A stretch of DNA of 64,000 nt from Colwellia sp. Arc7-D (GTDB lineage Bacteria > Pseudomonadota > Gammaproteobacteria > Enterobacterales > Alteromonadaceae), in the NCBI RefSeq assembly GCF_003061515.1, contig NZ_CP028924.1:1736001-1800000 (forward strand), read 5' to 3'. This document shows positions 25,001 through 33,943 of this stretch, piece by piece; position 1 is the first letter of the stretch; every line of letters starts with the position of its first letter. Both the position numbers and the translations under genes were made by a program. The notes below the pieces were generated by a model that was not told the origin of the DNA, ran no database searches, and saw only the letters and a program-made list of their open reading frames with translations.

Positions 25001-25162
25001 AGCTAGTGATCATTAGAGACTTCGTCAACTAGGTTTTAGGGGAAGCTAACACTTACGTGTGCACATAAAATACATCATTCAAGATTTGCATATACCTAAA
25101 CTTTAACTACAGTTATATAAATTTAATGGAGAAATATTTAAACTGTATAAGGATGTTAACCA

Positions 25163-25780
25163 ATGCCTAACTTAATTAATTACCTCGATATCGATGATTT
25201 AGTTCGAAATCAGGCACACTTCCTCCCTTATGAAATTGAACTAGATAGGGTAATTAAGGTATATAAGGTGCCAGCATTATATGCCATTGAGTCACTATCT
25301 AGAACTATTAGTACGAAAAAACATCAAGAAAGTAGATATTTATACCCACCCACCCACTTATTAAAACGAGATGTAAAAGGTTTTTTATTGCTCGTAAGAT
25401 CACACTCACCTCTAATTGAGAAAGAAACAATCATTGAAATCGATGACTTGCATCCCTCAGAAACATTTATTGCATTTAAACGCTGGAATGATTACACGTT
25501 AATTTACCCTGAAGAACATCAACCGGAAACAACATTAAATAAAGAGATTATCCCTCAACAAGTACAAGTATTTGATGAATCTCAATCAAACTCAAGGGGG
25601 CTTCACAGGATAAAATGTGAATATTGGGTCAAAGATAAGTGGAGAAAGTATATAAAACGTCTTCATTGCGCATATACAATAGAAGGTTGCATTTCACATT
25701 CATGCTCAGAACATTGCGAGGAGATGCAAGTCAATGAAAAAGGCAACGTCAAGGGCCTTCTTTGTAGATGCGGTGATTAG
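25163..25780 (+). CDS. Uncharacterised protein with C-terminal Cys/His cluster
   Basis: A 205-residue soluble protein with no recognised family. The last 50 residues carry a possible zinc site (HCAYTIEGCISHSCSEHCEE, then LLCRCGD). It is followed after 2 bp by a membrane protein gene, so the two form an operon. A Shine-Dalgarno is weak (aagga 10 bp upstream). Confidence 0.65.
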   Translation: MPNLINYLDIDDLVRNQAHFLPYEIELDRVIKVYKVPALYAIESLSRTISTKKHQESRYLYPPTHLLKRDVKGFLLLVRSHSPLIEKETIIEIDDLHPSETFIAFKRWNDYTLIYPEEHQPETTLNKEIIPQQVQVFDESQSNSRGLHRIKCEYWVKDKWRKYIKRLHCAYTIEGCISHSCSEHCEEMQVNEKGNVKGLLCRCGD

Positions 25781-25782
25781 TC

Positions 25783-26457
25783 ATGGAGAACGCAAACAAT
25801 ACTGACTCAACAGAAGAACGCAAATCAGAAAAGCCAAAGTTGGAGTTATATGATGGTGGCATCAAAGTCAAAACCATTCCAATAACCGAAAACATCATCT
25901 GTGAAACTGGTAAGTTTGAAAACAACATATGCAAAAAACCAGATCTTTCTTTTTATCAGGAGCCAAGCTTTGCTGCATTAGTAGGCATTGCTAGCCTTGT
26001 TATAGGTGGCTTTCTTACCTACATTGTAAACATTAAAACTCATGATAAGACTAGACCAAAAGGTAAAATTAAGGATCCGGTCGCATATATGGAGCCTGGT
26101 TCAAGGAATTACATTTTAGTTAAGCTCAATAATAATGGGGAACAAGTCCTCAATGTAAGCGATGTTTCGGTTTTGCATAAGAAGAGCATCACCGTTGACA
26201 GAGAGATTAAATTAATCATTAAACCTATTGAAAATATTGATGAAGTAAAAGAATTTTTATCAACTAATAGTGGCCTCACTATAGGAAGTAAAACAAATGC
26301 TTGCTTTGCATTATATTCACAGGTGCCGTTTTCTAATACAAAATTGCAGGTTCTACTGGAAACTGGTGAGAAAAATGTGAAGTTCGATGTAGAAACTCCC
26401 GAAAACTTTAAACCATCACTTATGCAAATACAGAACGTTACTAAAGAACAGGACTGA
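25783..26457 (+). CDS. Single-pass membrane protein, partner of the preceding gene
   Basis: A 224-residue protein with a cytoplasmic or exposed N-terminal 60 residues, one membrane helix (about 65-87, AALVGIASLVIGGFLTYIV) and a beta-rich C-terminal domain of about 135 residues. No family is recognised. The two-base spacing from the Cys/His protein suggests a two-component unit. Confidence 0.65.
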   Translation: MENANNTDSTEERKSEKPKLELYDGGIKVKTIPITENIICETGKFENNICKKPDLSFYQEPSFAALVGIASLVIGGFLTYIVNIKTHDKTRPKGKIKDPVAYMEPGSRNYILVKLNNNGEQVLNVSDVSVLHKKSITVDREIKLIIKPIENIDEVKEFLSTNSGLTIGSKTNACFALYSQVPFSNTKLQVLLETGEKNVKFDVETPENFKPSLMQIQNVTKEQD

Positions 26458-26742
26458 AACCTAATAGGATAGAAGTTCGCCTGACAAATCCATTCGCTGA
26501 GTATTAATGAGATTTCTATGTAAATTCGCAAATGAAAATGCGAACTTTGGTAGCAATTGATAATTATTTTATATGCTGTTGAAAGCCTCCCCATAATCAG
26601 TTACCCGCACCATTAGAGGAAATCTAGTAGTACGCTGTACATGTATATAAAAGTCAGTATCCTAAGAATATGAAAGTCCGCTTCATGCAAAGTTGTACTA
26701 ATGACAAATGACCACTGTGTTTTCCCTTTCTATTGATACGCA

Positions 26743-27441
26743 TTACTTGGAACTTGAAACCTTAATTATCCAGAATACTGCAACATTTACGGGTCTAGTT
26801 TCTTTATCACCCCCGTTAGAAACCGTATGGTTATGTATTGAATTTCCCGTGGTATTCTTTGATACAGGGGCTTGTGTAGAAAACCAAAAATTGCTGTGTC
26901 CTCCCTGATTAGGAACCTGATTGTTTGAGCTATAGCTATGCTGATGGGAACCATCTGTCGCTGTAGTAAATTGTGTCGTAGGGAGAGCAGTTGAGCCTCG
27001 TTGGATATGACCTACTTTCCGTTCTCCTTCCATATCAATTTGGCCAGAACGATCTATGCCTCGGAGAAATAAGCCATTAAAGTCAGGAAGGTTCAAATAA
27101 TCTTCCTGTACAGAGCCACCGTAGGTATACCCGATAGTAAGCCTCAACTCTTCATATTCAGACCTGGTTTTTTCTATTTTTAATCCATTACATAACATCC
27201 AGCCTTTAGGGATATTAGCTTTTGGACCTGCAAATGCCACGACCGAACCAACAGGGATTTGATTCACACCTTTCTTTGCTTCTGTACTGACTTTCTTGAT
27301 ACCACTGTCTATTTGAGACTGAATCTTTTGAGGGTCTAAAAGTTCAAGTTTTGTATTTAGTCCTGCGATAAAAACTATACCAGTTACTATTGATATAGTT
27401 ATAGTTGCAATAGTTGCAATATCTACTTTCCGTAACGGCAT
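26743..27441 (-). CDS. Membrane-anchored phage tail-collar domain protein
   Basis: A 232-residue protein. One N-terminal membrane helix (about 7-28) precedes a short coiled linker and a phage tail-collar fold: VGSVVAFAGPKANIPKGWML then LPDFNGLFLRGID, and the C-terminal RPVNVAVFWIIKV that closes such domains. A His/Ser/Asn-rich segment (HQHSYSSNNQVPNQ, then HNHTVSNGG) matches the metal-binding tip region of short tail fibres. No other phage structural genes are nearby, and a membrane anchor is unusual, so this looks domesticated, for instance as a surface-display or contact protein. Confidence 0.8.
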   Translation of the reverse strand: MPLRKVDIATIATITISIVTGIVFIAGLNTKLELLDPQKIQSQIDSGIKKVSTEAKKGVNQIPVGSVVAFAGPKANIPKGWMLCNGLKIEKTRSEYEELRLTIGYTYGGSVQEDYLNLPDFNGLFLRGIDRSGQIDMEGERKVGHIQRGSTALPTTQFTTATDGSHQHSYSSNNQVPNQGGHSNFWFSTQAPVSKNTTGNSIHNHTVSNGGDKETRPVNVAVFWIIKVSSSK

Positions 27442-27838
27442 TTGAAACTCCCTATCTACGTATATCAGCCTGACAGTTAATTATAGATACTATTTTTGGA
27501 AATTCAAAATATTAGAGTTGATTGTTTAATGAATAATGACCGCTATGGTGGCTTTGTTGTCAGTGAGCTAGATGTCTCCTGCAAGCTCATTGCTGCCAAT
27601 GGTAGTCCATCCAATGGAATTAAATTTAAGAGTTAATGACGCATCATATAACTCACCCTCTAGATAAAATGAAGTTATGGTCTCTGGCTAAATAAGCTTT
27701 ACAAAGTTTTTTTGGGGCATTTAAAAATATGAGTTTTTTTCCATATCCATCGTTGAACTTTAAAATATCTAGCTTCCATAAAAATCCGATATTTTTATTT
27801 TAAAACGTTTTTTGATCCCTCTTTAATTTTTGTTAGCT
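27442..27838. other. Intergenic region with a partial family 2 repeat
   Basis: A fragment of repeat family 2 (tgaccgctatggtggctttg) is at about 27537-27556, followed by an AT-rich stretch. No gene is visible. Confidence 0.6.
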
Positions 27839-28624
27839 TTACCTAAAACTAATAGTGACCTTTTGTCCGTCAACCTTATTAAGCTCTTCTCCGTAACTGA
27901 TTACCGAGTAATTAACTTGATATGAACAATGTTTCCTGAGGAAAGTATTTAGAGTTGCTGATCTTCTTTCACCTAAAGCAGTTTCATATTCGGGTGTGTG
28001 TAGTCCGTCACCATAAGCCTCAATATTAATATCTTTTACATTATTATTTTTCATGTATTTACATATTACGTCTATATTATTAACGCTATCTGAAGTTAAT
28101 TCCCCACTATTTTTTACAAAAGATAGCTTTGATACAGCTTCATTTATATCCATTTCATTTAGTTCTTGATTCAGTTTAGTTTTATTAAAAGAACTAGGAA
28201 TGGATATATAGGATTTGTTATAAGTTGTAAACAAGACGGTTATAACCCCCAATGTGACTAACACAAGCCCAGGTGATGCTGTCTGGAATGAGACGTTTCT
28301 AGGGCCACTTTTAGCCTCGAACTTATAAGCTACTTCATTTATTCTTAGCAAATACAGTGCACCCACAAAAACAAGTACAAAACCAAGAAATATGGTAGAT
28401 GTTTTAACGAATGCAAAATCCATTGCTCTAGAATAAGTCAAAACCATTGTATGTTGGTTCTGGCCCCCATCAACAGCTAACTTGATCCCTTGATTATAAT
28501 TATTCCATTGCAGAAGTAGGTTAATCATCAATAAAATACATATCAATAAAAGAAGCCCCCCAACTACGAAGAACAGTTTTTTATCTAGTCCTTGATCAAT
28601 AATGTTTGAAGTTTTGTTATCCAT
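27839..28624 (-). CDS. Multi-pass inner membrane protein with OmpA-like domain
   Basis: A 261-residue protein. Membrane helices are at about 17-38, 70-92 and 117-135. A periplasmic C-terminal OmpA/MotB-like domain follows (SVNNIDVICKYMKNNN, DINIEAYGDGLHTPEYETALGERRSATL), containing the peptidoglycan-binding pattern with ALGERRS. It resembles the third gene of the graspetide unit in architecture though not in obvious sequence. It may link an inner-membrane sensor or channel to the cell wall. It is downstream of no other minus-strand gene and appears monocistronic. Confidence 0.75.
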   Translation of the reverse strand: MDNKTSNIIDQGLDKKLFFVVGGLLLLICILLMINLLLQWNNYNQGIKLAVDGGQNQHTMVLTYSRAMDFAFVKTSTIFLGFVLVFVGALYLLRINEVAYKFEAKSGPRNVSFQTASPGLVLVTLGVITVLFTTYNKSYISIPSSFNKTKLNQELNEMDINEAVSKLSFVKNSGELTSDSVNNIDVICKYMKNNNVKDINIEAYGDGLHTPEYETALGERRSATLNTFLRKHCSYQVNYSVISYGEELNKVDGQKVTISFR

Positions 28625-29077
28625 AGAGTCATACCTTTATCTGGTTCCTTTAAATTTTCACAGAATATAATTGCATAAATCGACCCTTTTCCTGAATTTA
28701 AGGGAAAGGAAAGCATACTTAATATAAAGATAGTAGCAAGTTTTAGTTATAGCGAAGAGAATGACTTTCCTACCGATGTGAATCTTATAGCTACTGAAAG
28801 TGCATTGGTTTTATCTAAAAGCGAAAATAGCGTGCCAATTACTCTTGTAATATTCCAACTAAGAGTTATTAACTTTACAAGCTGTTAAACAAGGACAATA
28901 GCAGTTGACTTTTATTGATCAAAATATCATATAGTAAAGTTGCTTACTTCCTTGAAACGTAACTTAACTTACCACGACAATCAGACATTAGTGTCTTTAT
29001 CACTTTAAAAAAATTGTTATTTTTCATTTTCTATTGTATAAATAATAACCAAGTAGTATTTGATCTATGGAAGGCAC
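28625..29077. other. Divergent intergenic region
   Basis: It separates the OmpA-like gene (minus) and the lipoprotein genes (plus) and should hold both promoters. I see nothing else in it. Confidence 0.4.
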
Positions 29078-29478
29078 TTGAACAGTAAAATAAATTTATT
29101 ACAGATTATTATTACTTGCTGCCTTGCTGGATGCACTAACATTTACCTTGATTCATCTGACAGTAAGGATCATTTGCAAGAGATTTATTTTGGGGTTGTT
29201 CGTGTAATAACTCCTGAAGTAGAAGAAAAAAAAATTACAAACCTTGAGATTAAATCAATAGGAGCATGGATTTTAATTGATGGCCGACCTGTTAACGATT
29301 CTCTTTGGGGACTGGTCTAGGTTTAGGCTACAAAGATACATCAAGAATTAATATTTCTCCAAAGTGTCAATTAGTTATTATCATTAAAAACAAACATGAA
29401 TTACAGGAATTAATGGAAGTTTTAACACGAAATGGATTCAAAGGAGAAAATGTATGTGTTACTCAAAAATCCCCCTGA
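29078..29478 (+). pseudogene. Small lipoprotein gene with an apparent frameshift
   Basis: From a TTG at 29078 the product begins with a lipoprotein signal (INLLQIIITCCLAGC, lipobox LAGC). The frame stops at 29320, shortly after DSLWG. One added G in the run gggg at 29307-29310 restores an open frame that continues with TGLGLGYKDTSRINISPKCQ to a stop at 29478. The continuation reads as ordinary protein. It overlaps the next gene by 25 bp. A real one-base deletion, a sequencing error in the G-run or programmed slippage are all possible. Confidence 0.6.
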
Positions 29479-30524
29479 TTACTTTAACACTTCTATTAGG
29501 AAGCTGCGCTGCACCACATTCTGACGTAATGGTTTTTGGTACTCAAACAAGTCTTGGTGTAGATATTTCAACTAGTCCAGAACAAGCCAGCATTCCAAGT
29601 TTTATTGTTGGTTACAAAAGAAGAGAGTTTGTATGGATGCCATTATTTATAAATGGCTTAGATTCAAATCTCCTCAAATATAAGCATAAGGGCTATTACA
29701 TCACTGGTGATAATTCTTCAATATTAATTCCAGCAGGTAACACGGCTATAGTTCTTTCCGCTGGAAAATTTGTTGTACTACCCAAAGAAACCAAGATAAA
29801 ACTTGACGACAAAACTGAACTAACTTTTAGTGAAGGTTCTACTATTTTGCTGGCAAATGATAGCTCTGATATTACACTGACAGCAGGCACTTATTCCAAA
29901 GTTGCTGGCAACTCCCTTATTCAAGACGTTTCAGGCACTACCTATCAAGGCATTGATGTGCATAAAGCGAAATACATGGCTCAATCAGGAAATACTAAAA
30001 ATAATAATACCGACACTTATTCGGTATTTGCCTCATTTGGTGCTGATATAAAAGGAGGGGAAGATGGTAATGGGGTAGGAATTGCTCAATATTTTATTAC
30101 AGGAATTGCAGCACAAAATATTACCAAAAGTGCTGGAGCTGATTTAGTTACACTTCAAACGTCAGATACAAAATTAAATACTGTTTTAGAAGAGAAAGTG
30201 AAACTCCTAAATAAGACCAATATTGAGTTAATTAAAGATAAAATAGGGGTAGAAAAAGCACTTGAAATATCTAAAGCAAATAAAGAAAAAATAACAACTG
30301 AAGATGCAAAAATCATTCTTATAGGGAGCTACTTCTCTGATGATGACGACAATATCAATACCACACTATTAATAACAAAGGTGGACTCTATCCCAGATTC
30401 AGATTTACCTAAGGTCATAAAGAATAGAGTTAAAAGTAGAGCGACTGTAGATTCGTTAATAACAAATCTAAAAGGTTCTGATTATAATGCAATTGACCCT
30501 CTATATTCCGTAATTAATAAATAA
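29454..30524 (+). CDS. Lipoprotein of unknown function
   Basis: A 356-residue lipoprotein (lipobox LLGSC near residue 18). The middle (about 90-165) is beta-rich with a repetitive pattern of polar turns (FVVLPKETKIKLDDKTELTF), and residues 230-270 are a charged helix, probably a coiled coil. No family is recognised. It overlaps the frameshifted lipoprotein gene and is followed 17 bp later by a 62-residue gene, so the three look like one operon. Confidence 0.7.
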   Translation: MCYSKIPLITLTLLLGSCAAPHSDVMVFGTQTSLGVDISTSPEQASIPSFIVGYKRREFVWMPLFINGLDSNLLKYKHKGYYITGDNSSILIPAGNTAIVLSAGKFVVLPKETKIKLDDKTELTFSEGSTILLANDSSDITLTAGTYSKVAGNSLIQDVSGTTYQGIDVHKAKYMAQSGNTKNNNTDTYSVFASFGADIKGGEDGNGVGIAQYFITGIAAQNITKSAGADLVTLQTSDTKLNTVLEEKVKLLNKTNIELIKDKIGVEKALEISKANKEKITTEDAKIILIGSYFSDDDDNINTTLLITKVDSIPDSDLPKVIKNRVKSRATVDSLITNLKGSDYNAIDPLYSVINK

Positions 30525-30541
30525 GAAAAGGATTACAAATT

Positions 30542-30730
30542 ATGACTGAAATTTATGTTGAATCAGCACCTACAGCGGAAGTAGCGTTCCAAAAAGCTGA
30601 CTATTTAGAACAAAGAGGGTTCACTGTACAAACTTATGAGGGAGATACAATTACTGTAGATAGCAGAACGATGGAAGAAGGTAGCTTTTCAGGAGCATCA
30701 AATCATTTTTTAATTGTAGGTCAAAAGTAG
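30542..30730 (+). CDS. Small protein, 62 residues
   Basis: A soluble protein, EIYVESAPTAEVAFQKADYL at the start and ending in FLIVGQK, compatible with a small alpha/beta fold. The Shine-Dalgarno aaaagga lies about 9 bp before the ATG and the gene is 17 bp behind the lipoprotein gene, so it is probably its operon partner. Function unknown. Confidence 0.65.
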   Translation: MTEIYVESAPTAEVAFQKADYLEQRGFTVQTYEGDTITVDSRTMEEGSFSGASNHFLIVGQK

Positions 30731-31249
30731 TTAAAAAACGTACTAAACCAGAACTGTGAAAGCAATATAATAAATTAGACACCACATAATAAATAACTAA
30801 CTTTTCTTTCACTAATTTTTTTTTATGACTTTTCTGTGAAAGTTTGTAGTTAGTGTCTATGATGTTTGCAAAGAAATTGTTTATAAGAGTAAAACCTAAG
30901 AAAACCCTTACTATGAATTATTATTTGATTTAGTAATAGCTTTCATGCTTATAAATTTATTATAAAATCATACCCTTATAAGCGCTAAGGCTTTTAGTAA
31001 GCTGAAAAATACTCTAATGCTCTCAGGAACGATGTTAACAAAGATACGAATATAGGCGTTAGCCTTGGCTTACCTAGCGACAAGTGATCCGACTAAGTGA
31101 TCATTAGAAGAGAAAATTTAATTTAAAAGAGTTTATTTAAATTTTTTTGTATATTGTTTATCCTTTATAAGGAAGTAGTTTATGAATATAATCGACAGAC
31201 AACAATATCAAAACGAAGACGTTATAAGTTAAATAGAGCCTAAGACATC
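30731..31249. other. Intergenic region containing an inverted repeat copy
   Basis: Besides the family 1 repeat at 31029-31093 and the following word aagtgatcattag (also present near copy a), no gene is visible. Confidence 0.55.
31029..31093 (-). repeat. Dispersed repeat family 1, inverted copy b
   Basis: The reverse complement carries tcggatcacttgtcgctagg, aaggctaacgcc and cgtatctttgttaacatcgt, matching copy a at 24937-25000 over about 60 bp. Copies a and b face each other and bracket a 6-kb block of envelope-protein genes. Confidence 0.85.
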
Positions 31250-31858
31250 ATGGCAGAAATATTAATCATTGGAGCGGCCTTAGGTATAATCATCGGTATC
31301 ATGATGAGCATCGCTGTTTACTTAACAGAGATTCTCAAAAAACCTGAACCTAGTAAGCCTTTAATAAAACCGGAACTTAGTGAACCTGTATCACAGCCAG
31401 AGGTTCAATGGGCAGAATTAGACTTACTATATGAGCAAGGTGGTAAAGTAGTTAAAGAGATGCGTGAGAGCGGCATTCGTAATCACTATGCCTTGGATAA
31501 TTGGCACAAGATGACATCATTTGATTTCGCAACCCCTGTTGAGGGGGTAAAATATCTAAATAATGCCATCGAGCAGATGAGACTAATCGTAAAGCCCTCC
31601 GCCAATGAACTAAGTGATCGTATTTTAGCTAGCAAAGAAGCTAGTGAGCTTACGGACAATGAACTAGACGCTCGTATTGCAGCTGGTATAGCAGCTAGAA
31701 AAGCAATTAGAGAAGCACATGTACGCAAGGTGATAGCTGGAGTTGGTAGACCAAAAAATCGTTGTTCTAACTGTGAAGGAAGTGGATATTTACTTCATTT
31801 TAGTCATGTACTAAATGGAGTTTGCTTTTCATGTAATGGAACAGGTAAAAAGAAGTAA
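31250..31858 (+). CDS. Membrane-anchored protein with DnaJ-type CxxCxGxG zinc motifs
   Basis: A 202-residue protein with one N-terminal membrane helix (about 4-27), a helical middle (60-165) and a C-terminal zinc module: CSNCEGSGYL and CFSCNGTGKK. These two CxxCxGxG motifs are the pair that binds one zinc in the DnaJ cysteine-rich domain. No J domain is present. The role is unknown; a chaperone-like or redox role would be speculation. Confidence 0.7.
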   Translation: MAEILIIGAALGIIIGIMMSIAVYLTEILKKPEPSKPLIKPELSEPVSQPEVQWAELDLLYEQGGKVVKEMRESGIRNHYALDNWHKMTSFDFATPVEGVKYLNNAIEQMRLIVKPSANELSDRILASKEASELTDNELDARIAAGIAARKAIREAHVRKVIAGVGRPKNRCSNCEGSGYLLHFSHVLNGVCFSCNGTGKKK

Positions 31859-32338
31859 GAAAAATTAGTATTATTACCAAAGAAACTTGTCTGACTACCT
31901 ACCAAGTGTTTGTATGAAGGCTCAGTACCATTAGGTAATATTTCCAATTCAATCATAAACTAGCAGTTGACCTTACGAACAACTAATAGCTAATTTCCGC
32001 TTAGCTCACAAAGTTAGCATTAATAATTTGATGATGAACGACCGCAATGGTGGCTTAGTTCACACTCGAACTTAGCTGCTTATTGGTAAAAAGTTATTAT
32101 CAAACGAGACCTGTATTCAACTAAGGGGAATGTCAGCTATAAGGAAACTACTAACGTAATGTGGTTGTTCTGCCATATCCGCTGTTGATCAAAGCATACA
32201 AAAGATTTTAGTGACAATTCTCAAATGCTAACGTCTTCAGTGTGGCAATAGTTAGCGTGGATAGTAATAATCGTTACGACCGCTTTGTCGGATCACTTGT
32301 CGCTAGATATACAAAGGCTAACGTCCGCTTAGCCTTGC
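31859..32338. other. Repeat-rich intergenic region
   Basis: Almost entirely made of dispersed repeats: a fragment around 31993-32020, a full family 2 copy (32036-32200) and a family 1 copy (32285-32340). No gene is visible. Confidence 0.65.
32036..32200 (+). repeat. Dispersed repeat family 2, full copy
   Basis: It shares with 52556-52716 the ordered words tggtggctt(a/t)gttcaca, aagttattatcaaacg, acctg, ggggaatgtcagctat and tccgctgt(t/a)gatcaaa over about 160 bp. Divergence of the copies suggests an old family. It contains no open frame. Confidence 0.85.
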
Positions 32339-32340
32339 CT
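32285..32340 (+). repeat. Dispersed repeat family 1, copy c
   Basis: tttgtcggatcacttgtcgc, then aaggctaacgtccgcttagcc. The latter part forms a hairpin with aaggcta/tagcctt arms (32314-32336 region). It ends at the stop codon of the next minus-strand gene and may serve as its terminator. Confidence 0.8.
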
Positions 32341-32605
32341 AGTCAGGATCAAGTTGCTTCAGGAAAATTTCACCATCAACAAGATCACTTTCTTCTATAT
32401 CTTGAAATCGGATTTTAACCAATGCCAACTTTTCCATTTCATCAACATCACAGTCAAGGTGATCTTCGCACCGCCAGATAATTTTCTTTCTAATAGCATT
32501 GGGCCGTTCTGGCGATGGTGCAACTATTTCAGTTCTGATATCGACATGTTTTTTATGGCAGGCTGAGCAATCGGCATTGTGGAAATCAATTGTTCGGGTT
32601 GGCAT
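32339..32605 (-). CDS. Small protein with CxxC and Cys/His residues
   Basis: An 88-residue protein with CSACHKKH (13-20) and a second Cys/His group (RCEDHLDC, about 45-52), together a possible zinc-binding site. No family is recognised. The next minus-strand gene lies 22 bp upstream, so the two are likely co-transcribed. Confidence 0.6.
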   Translation of the reverse strand: MPTRTIDFHNADCSACHKKHVDIRTEIVAPSPERPNAIRKKIIWRCEDHLDCDVDEMEKLALVKIRFQDIEESDLVDGEIFLKQLDPD

Positions 32606-32627
32606 GATAAGCTCTCACTTGATTGAG

Positions 32628-32915
32628 TTAATGAAAAAAATCGTTTGGTGCCAAATTCAATTGGGTGATCTGCTTAGGACTGAATCCGTGGCGAAGGAGT
32701 TCGAAGTCTTTCATTTGCACCTGAGATTTTTGGCCTTCGCCAATAACTTGATAAAGGCTACCACTGGCAGTTTTTATTTGCTGGTTATGAGGTGAGATTT
32801 CTACTATTTTTGATGTACTAATGTCATCGACACAGATACCCCATAAAATTTTACCGATCAATTCTTCACCTTCAGAAATAGACACGATGTGCCCGTTTTT
32901 AATGACTGTATTCAT
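32628..32915 (-). CDS. Small uncharacterised protein
   Basis: A 95-residue protein. I prefer the ATG at 32915 (MNTVIKNGHIVSISEGEELI) because ggag lies 8 bp upstream; the in-frame ATG at 32948 has none. The sequence is beta-rich and soluble. It probably forms an operon with the 88-residue gene that follows. Function unknown. Confidence 0.55.
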   Translation of the reverse strand: MNTVIKNGHIVSISEGEELIGKILWGICVDDISTSKIVEISPHNQQIKTASGSLYQVIGEGQKSQVQMKDFELLRHGFSPKQITQLNLAPNDFFH

Positions 32916-33137
32916 GCTCTGAACTCCATCAATATTTGAGATGATCATAGAATAAGTTCAGTTAAAAAGATAATCAAAGTGTGGTTCTAATCTCGATACT
33001 TCAAATATGCGCGAAAGTGCCCGATCTAAAGCGATATAATTATGATAAAAAGGCACTACAAAATTTAATATTGATAGCTTACTTTACTGATATTGAACTG
33101 GGCAACAATTGGTTATTACTTTAATTTAAAAAATAAA

Positions 33138-33347
33138 TTATTCTGGTAATAATATCTTAGGGCTACACCTTAGCGCTTTAGCTATTCTATAAAGTGTTTC
33201 AACAGTAATATTTACTTCACCACGCTCAATTTTACCTATATGGGAAGAGTCTATATTCGACACTTGAGCTAAGTCACTTTGCGACATATCTACTTCAACT
33301 CTTGCCAGTTTTATTTTCTTACCGAGCTTTTTAGCAATACTACTCAT
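33138..33347 (-). CDS. Small XRE-family regulator
   Basis: A 69-residue helix-turn-helix protein: LARVEVDMSQSDLAQVSNID, then SSHIGKIERGEVNITVETLY and a hydrophobic end. It is divergent from the small protein/helicase pair at 33474-35341, with a palindromic operator between, so it probably represses both promoters. This arrangement is common for controlled defence modules. Confidence 0.9.
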   Translation of the reverse strand: MSSIAKKLGKKIKLARVEVDMSQSDLAQVSNIDSSHIGKIERGEVNITVETLYRIAKALRCSPKILLPE

Positions 33348-33402
33348 TTAATTTTCACATTATTAAATAACTAAATCTTTTCATATGTAATTATTTTTAT
33401 CG

Positions 33403-33440
33403 AGGTGTTGAAACACCTTAAAAAGGTGTTAAACTACCTT
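33403..33440. promoter_or_regulatory. Tandem palindromic operators for the XRE regulator
   Basis: Site 1, aggtgttgaaacacct (33403-33418), is a perfect dyad. Site 2, aaggtgttaaactacctt (33423-33440), is a partial dyad with the same left half. A further ggtgtt half-site follows at 33446. Site centres are about 21 bp apart (two helical turns), typical for cooperative XRE repressors, and they lie between the two divergent start codons. Confidence 0.85.
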
Positions 33441-33473
33441 TATGTGGTGTTTTAATGATTTAAGATTATTTAT

Positions 33474-33941
33474 ATGCAAGTTGATGAGCAAATCTTAAAA
33501 ATAGTGAGCGATCCATCTTTTGATAGCTTTACAGCGTTTGAACTTAAGCAAGCTTTTGTAGAAAAAGTTGGCGAAGACCATTTTGGAGTCGTAGAGATGC
33601 TCTACTTTGTATTAGCACAAATGAAGCTGCTTGTAAAAAATGGGGTAATAGTAAGGTCTGACACATTCAGCAACATTCATGTAAAGACTGTTAATTTTCA
33701 GAAAAATCAAAAAAGACATGATAATTCATCTTCAAGTGGTCTTAAAGATAAGCATAAAGCTTATAAGCAACAGCTACTAATAGGTATTGGTGAAGCAGAA
33801 GAATACCAACAGCTATGTAAAGAATACCCTGAGTTAATAAATGAACTACAACCTAGGTATGACAAGAGAAGAGAACAAAACAGTAAAATTCTCGGCAAAA
33901 TTCGTGTTATTGAATTCATTCTAAATAATAGGGAAATATAA
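33474..33941 (+). CDS. Small protein paired with an SF2 helicase
   Basis: A 155-residue protein. The N-terminus (1-65) looks like a small helical or winged-helix domain (SFTAFELKQAFVEKVGEDHF), the middle is basic and flexible, and the end is helical (YDKRREQNSKILGKIRVIEF). No family is recognised. The helicase gene starts 2 bp after its stop, so the two form a unit controlled by the divergent XRE gene. Confidence 0.7.
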   Translation: MQVDEQILKIVSDPSFDSFTAFELKQAFVEKVGEDHFGVVEMLYFVLAQMKLLVKNGVIVRSDTFSNIHVKTVNFQKNQKRHDNSSSSGLKDKHKAYKQQLLIGIGEAEEYQQLCKEYPELINELQPRYDKRREQNSKILGKIRVIEFILNNREI

Positions 33942-33943
33942 AG

